The notes beneath the pieces are model-generated. The model was not told the origin of the DNA, searched no databases, and saw only the letters and a list, made by a program, of their open reading frames with translations. Of a stretch of DNA of 64,000 nt, positions 11,555 to 22,144 are shown one piece after another; position 1 is the stretch's first letter, and every line of letters starts with the position of its first letter. The translations under genes were made by a program, and so were the position numbers. The DNA is from Cheiracanthium punctorium (lineage: Eukaryota; Arthropoda; Arachnida; Araneae; Cheiracanthiidae), in assembly GCA_038373885.1 (NCBI GenBank), contig JAWZYV010013019.1:930001-994000 (forward strand), in the 5' to 3' direction.

Positions 11555-11735
11555 CCTCGTGAAACCGCCTGTCTATCCTCCTGGTGATGTTTTGACTGCG
11601 GGGATGGTGTCTGTGCGGTTGGGAAGAGACGAGGATGCACCCACTGAGGAGAAAGACGAAAGACAGAAACAGGCCAGCCACCATCACCTTCAACTGCATT
11701 CTGATGCTGTAGCCTCCGCATCGGGAATCCAGGGG
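11555..11735 (-). CDS. Candidate start exon of a small secreted protein (signal peptide)
   Basis: On the minus strand a pyrimidine tract ending TTCTTTTTTCCAG (acceptor AG at 11737-11736) opens an exon of 181 nt. It has 36 nt of leader, an ATG at 11699, and 48 codons plus one base before a strong donor GAGG/GTAAGAG (exon end 11555). The first residues, MQLKVMVAGLFLSFVFLLSG, form a basic n-region and a hydrophobic core. A likely signal-peptidase site follows CILVSS, before QPHRHHPR. The rest of the exon is basic with dibasic pairs (ITRRIDRRF), as in prohormones, but that is suggestive only. Beyond the donor the open frame runs into MITE copy B and is not coding. I could not find exon 2 and do not recognise the family. 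The splice-site pair, the start and the signal peptide agree with one another, which makes chance less likely. Confidence 0.55.
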
Positions 11736-11853
11736 CTGGAAAAAAGAAGAACAGGGATGTCATATTTGAAGACGGATGAGAGATGCTGGTCGAGAAAAAA
11801 TTTGAATACATTCTGGTGAGTCGATGCCTCACGTATTTACCAATCCTTAACTT
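11736..11853 (-). other. Presumed intron upstream of the secreted-peptide exon
   Basis: On the minus strand this leads to the pyrimidine-rich acceptor at 11737. The overlapping longer minus-strand frame (11551-11832) reads through the acceptor and is taken as a shadow. Confidence 0.35.
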
Positions 11854-12339
11854 TTAACCCTTTAACGCGCAGTGTTCCCGCTCTGGGAACACCAAACACG
11901 GACGTTTTGACTGTTGTCAGTCACGAAGAATAGATTTGATTTCTATAAAAATAGTTGCGAGTGACATGGCTCCACGAGAATCCCTTAATTTTTAGCACGT
12001 CATTTCCCGTAAAATAATTGTCACGATTATTTTTAACAGCACTGACATCTGCTGAAAAATGGAAGAATGCGAGAACAGCTGGATAGATTGCCCAATGCTG
12101 AAAAAAGGGCAGCTGTTGCCATCGCTCGATTTAATTACCAGCAAGATGGCCGACAATCGAAACGTTCATCGTGTGCCACAGATCTAGAGACCCTTTTTTG
12201 ACGCAACTTGCTGTGTCGCACAGCCAGCTGCGATGCCAGCTTTTTCGATCGTCTGCCATCTTGCTGGTAGTTAAGTCGAGCGATGGCAACGGCTGCCCCT
12301 TTTTCAGCATCGGGAAAGGGTTGCGCCTCAAAGGGTTAA
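11854..12339 (+). mobile_element. TTAA hairpin MITE, copy C (full length)
   Basis: It is flanked by TTAA at 11854-11857 and 12336-12339. The 5' terminus CCCTTTAACGCGCAGTGTTC and the 3' terminus GCGCCTCAAAGGG give imperfect terminal inverted repeats (CCCTTTnAnGCGC). Next to the 5' end is the palindrome GTGTTCCCGCTCTGGGAACAC. The hairpin arms carry GCAAGATGGC and its complement. No transposase is encoded. Confidence 0.85.
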
Positions 12340-12439
12340 CCAATCCTTTTACCGCTTACTACTTACTTTACAAACCAATAACTTTTATCTAATGTACAGC
12401 CATTACAGAGTGCACATTAGTCTTAAGTATACTGTAAAC

Positions 12440-12903
12440 CAGTGGTCCCCAACTCCCGGCAGTGGACCGGTACCGGTCCGTGGATCAAATGGTACCGGAC
12501 TGCCCAAGGAAACTAAAATTATTTCCATTTTATTTTCTGTAGTGCATTTCTCTTGGGTTTGTGCTAATTTATACCTTTGTAGCAGAAGACGTAATTTTAA
12601 ATTATTATATTAATTATTGAACATTTCATGATTATGAATTAAAATTGCATGCATAAAATTGAAAATAAATGCGCTCTCCTGAGAAAACAAACCAAACAAA
12701 TAAATAATTACAAATAAATTTTATTGAACAATAAATAAACACAACGTCATTGATGTAGCAAATTTATAGTAATATTATAGAATAACTAGTAAAACAAAAC
12801 AATTTAAAATATGGAAAATCACCCGCCCCCCTTTCTAAGCGGGCCGCAGTAAAATTAGCAAACGTTGACCGGTCCGCGGCGTTAAAAAGGTTTGGGAGCA
12901 CTG
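12440..12903. mobile_element. hAT MITE, CAGTGGTCCCCAAC family
   Basis: The left end CAGTGGTCCCCAACTCCCGG and the right end TTTGGGAGCACTG are inverted. Subterminal GGACCGGTACCGGTCCG at the left matches GACCGGTCCGCGGCGTT at the right. The 8-bp flanks CTGTAAAC and TAGTAAAC agree at six positions. This terminus and the 8-bp duplication are typical of hAT. The 464-bp element has no transposase. Confidence 0.85.
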
Positions 12904-13611
12904 TAGTAAACAACCGACAACGAACGATTGTGCTATTGATCAAGAAATTATAGATAATTATTACGGTTACAAGTTACAACTAATTATTAAAAATATTATG
13001 AGAAATCTATATTTCATGTTCTTATTTTTTACACATTTTCGATTTACTTTGATAAATTTACAACTCAGAACTTACTTTTTCATCTTCCTTCACTTCAAGA
13101 TTTAGTATACAGAATATGATCAATATGTTTTCCTTAAATGTACCATGATCGTGCTCAAAACAAGGCTATCAGATGCGAGAGCCCGAAATTCCATGTTTAT
13201 ATGTCAAGATACAGTAGTTTCAGGCGTAATTGATACAGCTCTGTAAAAACGGCCACACAGACGTGGCAGGCTACAGTCAGACTAAGCAGGTAGAACTGAT
13301 TTTCCAGGCTATTCTTCACTGTTTACAGGGGTGGTTTCCAGCCTTTCTGAATTCGCGGAACGGTATCAACTTAACACTATGCTTTTGAAACATATAAAAA
13401 AATTAAATATTATTATATTAATGATAAAGTTATGCTCATCAGTTTATTCCTATTATTAAATAATTAAAATTATCAATAATGAAATAATTATAAATACATT
13501 CATTTAAATAAGTTACATTTAAACAACTATATGTCACTAAAATTTAACTTAGTATGTCCTATCAAATTTTATAGAAAATTTCAGCGTTTTGAATTTCTCT
13601 GAGAACTGCAA
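12904..13611. other. AT-rich sequence with a possible hAT left end
   Basis: CAGGGGTGGTTTCCAGCC near 13327 resembles a hAT left terminus. The block at 13612-13972 contains a hAT-like right terminus (GCCCACCCCTGG), but flanking duplications do not match, so no element is called. Confidence 0.3.
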
Positions 13612-13972
13612 TATTAACACTTTTGTATATGGTAATTAATGTTTTAGTCTTTGATAATTACTTTTTTTTTGTAAACTCGGTTCAAGGGGTATTTTTTAAC
13701 TGCCTTGGCGGGCCACAAGAAAGCTCTTTGCTGGCCGCTATTTGCCCACCCCTGGCCTTTAATAGAACTGTACATTTAATAGGTGCGTTCATCCATAAAA
13801 CGACTCAATATCTTCGCCGTTATTCAACTTGATGCTGATATATCAGAAGTTGCATCAGAAGGAAAATGATGATAACTGATTGTTTGAACAATGTTCCCCC
13901 TTAATCGACATTCAGAGACACATCAATAAGAATTATATTTTTATTTCTATTCCCTAAACATTAACTAAAGTG
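13612..13972 (+). repeat. Direct repeat, copy 1 of the 13.6/15.6-kb pair
   Basis: About 360 bp, from CACTTTTGTATATGGTAATT to CCTAAACATTAACTA, is nearly identical to 15589-15946. It includes a hAT-like right end (GGCCGCTATTTGCCCACCCC) and over 200 bp beyond it, so the duplicated unit is larger than a transposon end. Confidence 0.85.
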
Positions 13973-14163
13973 ATTTTTTGCAAATTTTCAGAGACATAAA
14001 GCCGCTCTTTTACAAAACCTTGTATTAAAATTTTTCACACAAAAAACTGCTAATTTGATAGATTATTGGCTTCACAAACACAGGGAAACGTAATAAATAT
14101 TCATTTTTATTTATGCGACATTTCATTAATTTGATTTCTAAGGTTTATTACAACCTCTTTTTT

Positions 14164-14187
14164 TTGGAGGGGGGGGGGGAGGAGGGT
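14164..14187 (+). repeat. G-rich tract
   Basis: Runs of G separated by single A (GGAGGGGGGGGGGAGGAGGG) could form a G-quadruplex. No other feature is attached. Confidence 0.5.
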
Positions 14188-14333
14188 TAGATGCATGATC
14201 AGATGTAATTCTCCTCCTCTTAATGTAGATCTGAATATTTATTAAACACCTTTTCACCAAACGCTCCCGTATTTACCTAAGAAAAATAAGCGGATATCTT
14301 TCGTGGCTCAGTAGTTGAGAATCACTGGAGCGG

Positions 14334-14484
14334 ATTCGTACAAGCAAATAGCACAAGGAAGTAGTGTTCGTTAACCAAAGAAGAGAAAGTTTTTTACATT
14401 TCTTTTTCGGTATTTATGGATTATGGAAGTTGCTTCTTTCCTTGTGTTTTTGATAGTCCAGTGCAGCGTATCCTTCCTTGAGAC
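14334..14484 (+). repeat. Diverged direct repeat, copy 1 of the 14.3/17.2-kb pair
   Basis: It aligns by eye with 17210-17360 (TTCGTACAAGCAAATAGCAC against TTCGTGCAAGTAATAACGCA, and TTGCTTCTTTCCTTGTGTTT against TTGCCTCTTTCCTCGTGTTT). It lies downstream of direct-repeat copy 1, just as its partner lies downstream of copy 2, which suggests one old segmental duplication. Confidence 0.65.
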
Positions 14485-14576
14485 TCTAATAAACTCACCG
14501 GAAACGAGAAAAAGTTTTGGTTGTGTAAGCCTCTCCCATTTTACAGACTGTCATTCACTACTGAAATGGCCTACAG

Positions 14577-15725
14577 CAGGAGTTGGCAACTGTTTTGTCA
14601 TGGGTAGCGTTGCCAGGCGTCCGGATAAAGCCGGACATACTTAGGCTTTTTGATTGCGTTTCCGGCCAAACTTAACTGTGTCCGGCTTTTGTTAGGCTTT
14701 TTACTGGTGACTGGCTGATTACTAATAAAGTACTTGAGCTGATTTGGCATTCGATGTTATTTATATTTCATTAGACTTTAACAAGATTCATGGTAATAAT
14801 CAAAAAAGCTTGATTTTACAAACAATTTTTTGTTGTACCTATTAATACTGACAAAATCCTCAATATTGTAGGCTGTCCGGCCTTTTTACCCAAATTGGGT
14901 GGACCAAATGTCCGGCCAAACTGGCTGGTCTGTCCGGCTATTTGGTTTGGCGACCTGGCAACCCTAGTCACGGGGGCCACCTTGTTGAGGCGGAAGTTAA
15001 CGAAATGCCGCACTTAAATGATTGCATTCATTAGAAAATTTTGCATTTTAGAATCGCTATAAATTGTATAATGATAAAAATCAATGAATTTAGATGAAAG
15101 CAAATTTAATATTAAACTGACGTTAAGGAGACAAATGTGCCATACCACACTTTTCTCCTTTTTTCGTTTTTAATCAAGAATGATACTTCTTATTGAAATT
15201 TTCATTACAGCTTACAAGTTAATGTCTGTCAAAGCGCGTCTGCATTTACTCTTGTTGATCGCAAAGTAAGAAAAACTTTTCACAAATATATGTAGACGCA
15301 ATTATAGAAAAGATTTTCCCAGCAATTTTCTTCTTGCCTGCAAATTTTTCAGAAGACAATGATTTGTAAAATTCAGCTAATGGCACAGCATAAAATTCTA
15401 AAACATTTCTTTCACAGTACGATCTGATTGCACGTCAAGAAGTTCAAGATGCAGTTCCTCAGGTGCTGCGTCAACATAACCAGTAATGTGATGAGACAGC
15501 AAATTGAATTTAGGCTCAACTTTCTTAAAAGCCCTGAAATATTTTTGTGATCCCGTTCTTTAACGGCAGAAAATACTCAACCGAAACACTTTTGTATATG
15601 GTAATTAATGTTTTAGTCTTTGATAATTCTTTTTTTTTTGGTAAACTCGGTTCAAGGGGTATTTTTTTAACTGCCTTGGCGGGCCACAAGAAAGCTCTTC
15701 GCTGGCCGCTATTTGCCCACCCCTG
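14577..15725. mobile_element. Possible larger hAT-type element hosting a nested one
   Basis: The left end CAGGAGTTGGCAACTG and the right end TTTGCCCACCCCTG have the CAGGGGTGGGCAA form of common hAT termini. The flanks GCCTACAG and GCCTTTAA match at only five of eight positions. No transposase is readable. The right end lies inside direct-repeat copy 2. Confidence 0.35.
14605..14966. mobile_element. hAT-type MITE, TAGCGTTGCCAGG family (362 bp)
   Basis: The termini TAGCGTTGCCAGGCG and CGACCTGGCAACCCTA are inverted. The 8-bp flanks GTCATGGG and GTCACGGG agree at seven positions. The interior has several CCGGACA/TGTCCGG motifs in both orientations. It interrupts the host sequence GTCATGGG/GGCCACC, so it is younger than its surroundings. 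Confidence 0.8.
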
Positions 15726-15946
15726 GCCTTTAATAGAGCTGTACATTTAATACGTGCGTTCATCCGTAAAACGACTTAATATCTTCGCCGTTATTCAACT
15801 TGATGCTGATATATCAGAAGTTGCATCAGAAGGAAAATGATGATAACTGATTGTTTGAACAATGTTCCCCCTTAATCGACATTCAGAGACACATCAATAA
15901 GAATTATATTTTTATTTCTATTCCCTAAACATTAACTAAGTGAATT
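15589..15946 (+). repeat. Direct repeat, copy 2 of the 13.6/15.6-kb pair
   Basis: Nearly identical to 13612-13972, in the same orientation, with a few substitutions and homopolymer length changes. It ends at CCTAAACATTAACTA, after which the two loci diverge. Confidence 0.85.
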
Positions 15947-16145
15947 ATTGAATTTCATAACCCATATATTAAACCTCTGCATAGTATGCTGTAAGGTTGT
16001 CTCAAAACAGATTAGTGTTTTACGTGTAGTTACTGCTCTGTGCAGTAGATGGCATATGCAAATAGTACTCGAATAGCGAACAGATGGTGGTCTTTGATCA
16101 GCCTAGATTTGAGTCCTCCGATTCTGAGATCTAACCCATGCTACT

Positions 16146-16715
16146 CAGGGTGCGAATTGACGGGGGGGGGGGATGCCCAGGCTGAACAAGGTAATATCCC
16201 TGGCTAGAGAAATATTAATTGATCCCTGCCAGGGATACTATTTATCCCCTGCTGGAGAAATGTTAAAATTAGTCTCTGTTCTTACAAATTCAACAGTACC
16301 TAACGATTTTAAGTATTGAAAATAGAAATTCTTTTATTTACTAGACAAAGGAGCAAGTTACAAACATCCCTTTGAAATCGATATTCAGATACATGCCTGA
16401 TGCCACTTCTCATTCTGCAACAAATTAAGACTGCGAAATGAACGAACAAGCCCTGTTCCGCCGCGAGCTGAATTTGAGGGTGGACGTAGAATCGACATAG
16501 GTGCACAGAAAATCGGGGGTTGACTTTTGTTTGAAATTAAGTCCCTTCCCAGACATGTTGGCGACTGCATTTGTCATGTAATACTTAATATATTATGTGA
16601 GTGGAGCATTTTACGTCTTCCCTCCATTTTTCCCTTTTCAAATGTCCCCTCCAGAAGAATGTTTTTTTTTTTTTCAAATGTCCCCCACTGGAGAAAATGT
16701 TCAATTCGCACCCTG
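16146..16715. mobile_element. hAT-type element, CAGGGTGCGAATTGA family (570 bp)
   Basis: The left end CAGGGTGCGAATTGA and the right end TCAATTCGCACCCTG are exact inverted repeats. The flanks ATGCTACT and CTGCTACT agree at seven of eight positions. The interior repeats CTGG(A)GAAAT motifs. The small ORFs across it are not transposase. Confidence 0.85.
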
Positions 16716-17209
16716 CTGCTACTCCCCAGCCTCTTGCAGTGAATGCAATTGCAGTTAAAACAAAGTAGAAAAACATTTAATTTCAATCGATTTTCACACA
16801 AAAAAAGAATGCGCAATAAACTGAACCACGGGGAAACTAAGCTTCACCCACTTAGGTTTCTGGCTTTATTTGTTGCTTACCCACTTACTCTTAAACCTAC
16901 ATCCGGTGAGACGGCAGTCTTCCCGCTCTGTTTGCTTTGCTAAATACGGCTGGAAGGCACAAGTGGAAACTATTTTAGCGAATCTCAACTCAAGAAACAA
17001 CTTTTCCTCTAAAGAATTATCTCTACAGAGAAAATAAAAGAGAAAAAAAAATACAAAGGAAGAAAAGAAAGCCGTTAGAGATTGAAATTATGTTATATGA
17101 TTGGACTATTTTGCCGAAGTTTTGCTGTCGCTGCATTGAAATTAAACAGTTATAGTGCAATAACACGTCAATTTGTGTCATTTAAACAAAACATTGCAAA
17201 ACGCTGGCA
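16716..17209. other. Sequence without recognised features
   Basis: Nothing beyond short A-rich tracts. Confidence 0.35.
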
Positions 17210-17360
17210 GATTCGTGCAAGTAATAACGCAAGGAAATAGTTTTCTTTGTCCGAAGGAGAGAGAAAGTTTTGCGTTTCTTTTTCAATATTTATGAATTAC
17301 GAAAATTGCCTCTTTCCTCGTGTTTCTAATAGTTTGGTCCAGTGCTCGCTTCCTTGAAAG
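17210..17360 (+). repeat. Diverged direct repeat, copy 2 of the 14.3/17.2-kb pair
   Basis: Matches 14334-14484 at moderate similarity by eye, in the same orientation. Confidence 0.65.
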
Positions 17361-17946
17361 ATAAATATATTAATAAATAAGCATAAAAATTGATTCGGCA
17401 TAAAATGTTGCATTCAGAGCCGAATTTTCTTCGAAAAATATTCTAAAATGATCGCTCTGTGCAGGTTTCATGGGTTTTCTCTACCAGTTAATAATCGGCG
17501 AGATAAAATGACTACGTCGCTTATAATAACGGCAACTGTTCTAAACACATACACCTTGAGAGAAAAAAAAAAGGATAAAATTTTAATGGAAAATCTATTA
17601 GTTTAACACTAAATTATTTCCTCAAATTTTCATAAGTTAGCTTTACCTTAAATTATACAATCCGGTAAAATTTGAGTGAAATTACCGTAAAATTGAGGAT
17701 AGAGTCCTGAGTTTAGAAAGCCCAATCACTATGATAAAATCCTTCTATTGTAGATGGACTTAAAGGTATAAAATAATTTTTGAGAAAACTTTCATGCTAA
17801 AACACTTAAAAAAAATTATCCCAAGTGTAAATACACAGTTCCATGAACACAAATATATCTGGACACAATTATACAATACTGAACAGGTTGAAAACATTTA
17901 GAAAGTCCAGAATCTGTAAAGGGTTGGCTGAAAACAGATCATTCTT
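17361..17946. other. AT-rich sequence upstream of a LINE remnant
   Basis: No feature was read. The last 60 bases may be a frame-shifted continuation of the following LINE relic. Confidence 0.3.
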
Positions 17947-18156
17947 GTGCCCCACCACTGGTACGTGCCGCATAAGCCTGGAAGTCGCATTGATTCTGGA
18001 TTGAGTCGCCGTGATTTTTCTTGCTTGTCCCGTCTTCGTTCTGGACACACGAGAACTCTTAAATTTGTTGGAGGAGAAAAGGTTTTCCCTACGTGCACCA
18101 TCTGCAGTGAACATCCGGCTTCACCTGAGCATATTCTTGTGTGCATGGGTTTTTAA
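17947..18156 (+). pseudogene. LINE C-terminal (RNase H tail / zinc-knuckle) remnant
   Basis: The 69-residue frame contains SRRDFSCLSRLRSGHTRTL followed by a C-x2-C-x8-H-x3-C cluster (CTIC ... EHILVC). The sequence 'LSRLRTGH...C.xC......EHIL.C' is the usual end of jockey-like LINE ORF2 proteins, after RNase H. Upstream polymerase and RNase H domains are absent in frame, and a stop follows closely, so this is a 5'-truncated copy. The zinc cluster itself is still complete. Confidence 0.65.
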
Positions 18157-18805
18157 AACATTTATAGAAACACACAGTCGATCCTACCTTATGGATCATT
18201 CTTCATTCGTAGTACATTCATTACACACATTTCGGTACTTCATTCGTAGAAAAATTCATTAAATGTTATCCTTTTTTAATGTAAAATAATAAATAAATAT
18301 ATAACTTTTAAAAGTTTGAAGCGTGTTATTACTTCTTTTGACCTCGTATAGAAATAATTAGTTAAACGCACCAAGCTTTTAAAAATTATACATTATTTTA
18401 CATTAAACAGGTAATATTTAATGAATTTTCTGAGTACCTCCGCCTATGATCGATAATCTAGGATGGATTTGTGTGTTGCAATAAGTGTCTGAGCTTTTCA
18501 AATTTTTTTCAAAAATTATTTTATACCTTTTAGCCAATTTTTTAATAAAAAGCTGAATTTTAAAAACTTATTTTTATCTTATATTTATTTATCAGTGAAG
18601 TTAAAATACAACCTGCAGTGCCTTTACAAAGGAGTTCCTTTCGGTACCTCACACAGGGCGCAAAAACCGCACGGCAATATAAATATACAATAAAATATTT
18701 CGAATTTTTCCTTTGGCGGCTGTGCGGGTTGTAAAACTCGCACAGGATGCAACATGGACCAGTTTCGGCTTTGACAGACTATAGTTCTTTCCTGCAACTA
18801 TAATA
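18157..18805. other. AT-rich sequence, nothing recognised
   Basis: A short GC-richer patch at 18640-18780 has no coding pattern. TAAAATAATAAATAAATATA at 18281-18300 is simple sequence. Confidence 0.35.
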
Positions 18806-19230
18806 AAAAAATTGTAGCATTTTACACTATATTAGTAACATAGTATTTACCAGGGGCGTAGCCAGGGGGGGATATCGGGATATATCCCCCCCCAATTTTT
18901 TGGATTAGTGATGAAATTCCGTCTATTTATACAGATTTAAGTTCATATTCCCCCCCCCCCCCCTCCGAAAATTTTTCCAGGCGCATATCCCCCCACCCCC
19001 GAAAAATTTTCCTGGCTACGCGCCTGGTATTTACTTAAAATTTTGCATGCACCTCACGTTTTTCGTTTTAAATTTTACAAAAATTTTAATAGCTATAAAA
19101 AATTGTAGCGTTTTATAAAATATTACTTAGTATTTACATAGTATTCACATAGAAAATTTTCTCGCACCCCACCTTTTTTGTTTTAAATCGTGCAAATATT
19201 TTCATAGTTATAAAAAAAAATCACAATTAT
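18806..19230 (+). repeat. Diverged tandem duplication split by a hAT insertion
   Basis: Phrases such as ATAAAAAATTGTAGC, TTAGTATTTACATAGTATT, GCACCTCACGTTTTTCGTTT and its variant GCACCCCACCTTTTTTGTTT recur at a spacing of about 120 bp once the 184 bp of insertion and target duplication are removed. Confidence 0.55.
18851..19026. mobile_element. Short hAT MITE, CAGGGGCGTAGCCAGG family (176 bp)
   Basis: The left end CAGGGGCGTAGCCAGG is inverted at the right end as CCTGGCTACGCGCCTG. A perfect 8-bp target duplication GTATTTAC lies at 18843-18850 and 19027-19034. The interior is a foldback of GATATCCCCCC-type runs. Confidence 0.9.
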
Positions 19231-19235
19231 GACGT

Positions 19236-19325
19236 CTAACTGAACATGAGTGCTTGCGGGATCACCTGTACATAAATGATGTGGTGGATCTCCCGAGCTG
19301 TACCTTATGTGACTCCGACCAGCCT
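19236..19325 (+). pseudogene. Possible reverse-transcriptase remnant (LYINDVVDLPSC)
   Basis: A short frame reads HLYINDVVDLPSCTLC before a stop. Jockey-type reverse transcriptases have (F)xLYINDLPxx just ahead of the YADD catalytic box. The box itself is not present, so this is a tiny relic at best. Confidence 0.3.
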
Positions 19326-19755
19326 ATCTGATCTGGGAACATTTGAACAATTGGGTTGAAATTTCTAATTGTGAGGGTAATGTTAAAACGTACTGGAGAG
19401 CACGTTAATGGATGGCTTAGGCGCTAATGTTCGGCATTTGGAAAATAAATAAAATTCAAAATTAAAGTTTTTGAGCGCAGTATGTATGGTATTAGGAATC
19501 TGCATGGGGTTATAAATCTGTGTGGTGCAAGGAGAAATTATTTTGTACTTTTAAGTTTGTTTAACACATTATATTAATATTTTAAAATTTTGTTTAAATA
19601 ATTAAAGTCGAGCATTCTTTTAAGAGCATTTGCATTAAATATAAAAGTTTATATTCCGCGAATTTTTAAGTTAATAATAATTATTGAGCTTTGAAGAGAA
19701 AATTAATGAAAAGCTTTTTAACTAAAACACAGAATGGGGTTATTTTCCAAGTGTT
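19326..19755. other. AT-rich sequence, nothing recognised
   Basis: No gene or repeat was recognised. Confidence 0.35.
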
Positions 19756-19799
19756 TTAAAAATTAAATTTAAAGTGTTTTATTTGCATAGATATTTTAC

Positions 19800-19993
19800 C
19801 TATTTGAAATAACACTATTTTTTCTGGACCAACATCACGAGCCGTCACTGGTACAAGAAGAGTTCTAACTTCTACATTACAGGAAGCGGCCATTGACATT
19901 CCTGAAAACTGCCCATTTTCTACCGGACAGTGAACTTTAATTAGAGTGTTTTTATATTTTTTAATTAAATCTCCATAGACAGACCCAAGAAAC
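19800..19993 (-). CDS. Candidate internal exon, unknown protein
   Basis: On the minus strand an open stretch of 64 codons reads from FLGSVYGDLIKKYKN through HCPVENGQF, SMAASCNVEV and LLVPVTARDVGPEKIVLFQI. It ends at a donor-like ATAG/GTAAAA (exon end 19800). A possible acceptor CTATTAAG lies at 19996-19994, with only a moderate pyrimidine tract. An alternative acceptor TTTTCAG lies inside, ahead of the residues GMSMAA. Residue use looks protein-like, with an alternating hydrophobic pattern that suggests beta strands in the last third. No family is recognised and no neighbouring exon was found. It could also be chance. Confidence 0.35.
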
Positions 19994-20025
19994 CTTAATA
20001 GCGGACAAATAAATAAATAACACAT

Positions 20026-21306
20026 AAAAACTGTGGATTGGAAAAAGGGGGAAACTTTTTTTTGCAGTTTAAAATATAAGGATAAACGAAAAGCGTAAAA
20101 AGTTTGACACTTTTATACAATTGTAAAATGAGTACGGTTAGGTTACATTATTTTTTATTTGAATAAAAAAAATTATTCTACCTGATGTTGCAATTATTGT
20201 TTTTCTTTGCATATATAATTGGGAGTTTAGCAGATTTTGTGTGAAAAATCGTTTACAAATAGCTTCATCCCTTAGCAAGTAATAACAATAATAATTTTAA
20301 AACATGCAAGGCCCCTTTTCTTCTTCTCAGAAATTTCCTTGATTTCAATAAGTTTCTTGTGTGCTAGTAGATACCCTCTCCTCTGACAAAATTGAGGCTC
20401 ACTTGTTTCAGTAGCTTGTACGTATAGTAAGATAACCTACATACATTTATTTGATTTTTGTAAATTATTATAGATAGGCGAATTAAGATGCATTTTTATG
20501 CGTATAATTATGTAAGTCAAAGCCTAAACTCATGCCATTCTACTAAAGTGTAGTTAGTGCACGGCACAATACTACTACTGGTTAAAACAAATGTATTTTA
20601 TTTTTTCCCGATAGTTATTATAATTTCAACGGCTGGAAGTATTGGTAAGAGAAGAACAAACAGAAAGATAAGACAAAAATAACTTTTTCTCAACCTCATT
20701 GCAAAGTCATTACATTTCAACTTACACTTTGTAATACTAATACCACAATACCAACTGAAGAATAAATTACACGTTATGTCTGATATGCATAAATAAATGC
20801 ATTTTCATGCATCTTGGCAAAGTATCACACACTTGGAATACAAATAAGACAATAAATTTCCTTGGAGAGATTTTTTTCCTGTCTGAATTAGATTTAGCAT
20901 AGTAAAAGGTGCTATTTGATCTTCAAATTTGCTTTTCAGACGTGCACGATAGAGATAAGAAAGACAATAGCAGACTGATTTAATCATAAGACTGTTTTTT
21001 TTTAATGTGTGTTCATTAAGATGGGAGAGCTATAACTATGAGTGCAAACTAGCTTTTTGCTTCTAGTTACACTGGAGCTAGTCTGTAGCTTCATGTCATG
21101 TAAATAGAAACGGAGAGAAATCTCATGCACCTAATGCATAAAATTTGGATTTATGAGTTTATATAGATTTGAGAAAATGCATATTGTTGAAAGTTATACA
21201 AAAGGGTTTTATTATTATTATTATTATTCAGGTAGAAAAAATTCGGGGAGGGCCCAAAAGATGGAAAAGGTTGTATTTCTCACAAAAAATCTTGATTATT
21301 GACATC
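20026..21306. other. AT-rich sequence, nothing recognised
   Basis: An (ATT)n microsatellite is present at about 21209-21228. No coding pattern was found. Confidence 0.4.
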
Positions 21307-22144
21307 TAGGGAATGCAATCCCGCACTGTTTTTCGCTTCACGGGATTGCGGGATCGAGATTTGTTGATCCCGCGGGATCCCGCAATCCCGCGGGATTAAT
21401 ATTTCATTCAACTAAAAGTTGATTTCGATAGAGAAAGTAGTAAAAGTAGTAGTTTCGATAGAAAAAGTAAGATTATAAGCTCTATGAAGTTTAATAATAC
21501 TTAATTCATACAATACTTTACATAATATGCAAATTATAGTCATGATATTCATAATAATATACTCTTATTCCTTAGTTGCTAAAAAAGGAAGAATGTAAAA
21601 AAGACAACGTAAAGAGGCATTTGTCTTCTTTATCTAATTTTGATAGAGAATACAAAAGCGTTTAAAAAAAGATTTTTTTTTTCTTCGTGTGAAACCCTAT
21701 GAGCAGTATGTTAGCAGAACCCTGTATGTCAACTGAAGTTCACCTTTGAAAGACATCATTAGCATGGGGGCCATAGCGTTGTTTATGGAGGGGGGAGGAC
21801 AAGTCAAGTGTCCTGCCTCAGAAAGAAACAGCATTTAGTGTTGAAGCAGTTCTGCGTTATACCAGTACGTAAATCATAACAATATGGGAGCTCGGGGCGA
21901 ACAAGGTGCCTACCTGCGAACAGGTATGAGCGACCAAGATCACTGGTTTTTATTGCTCATTTTAAGGAAAAATTATTGCCCAATTGATGATCGGAAAAGA
22001 GGCGTGAAATTGAAGTAAAAATAATTTATTTTTCATTTTCAATCCCGCGGGATTACGGTCTTAATCTCGCGGGACTAGTCCCGCAAATATTTTTGCGGGA
22101 TCCCGCAGGATCCCGTTCCCGCGGGATCGGGATTGCATTCCCTA
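21307..22144. mobile_element. hAT-type element, TAGGGAATGCAATCCCG family (838 bp)
   Basis: The left end TAGGGAATGCAATCCCG and the right end CGGGATTGCATTCCCTA are exact inverted repeats. A perfect 8-bp target duplication TTGACATC lies at 21299-21306 and 22145-22152. Many CCCGCGGGAT motifs lie just inside both ends, as subterminal repeats that may be transposase sites. The interior is AT-rich with no transposase. Confidence 0.92.

Noticed and set aside
11551..11832. Overlapping 93-residue minus-strand frame at the secreted-peptide exon
   Set aside because: It reads through the splice acceptor and has no signal peptide. The other frame explains the start, acceptor and donor together.
13327..13760. 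Complete hAT element ending at the CCCACCCCTGG terminus
   Set aside because: Flanking 8-mers do not match and the right end is part of a larger direct repeat.
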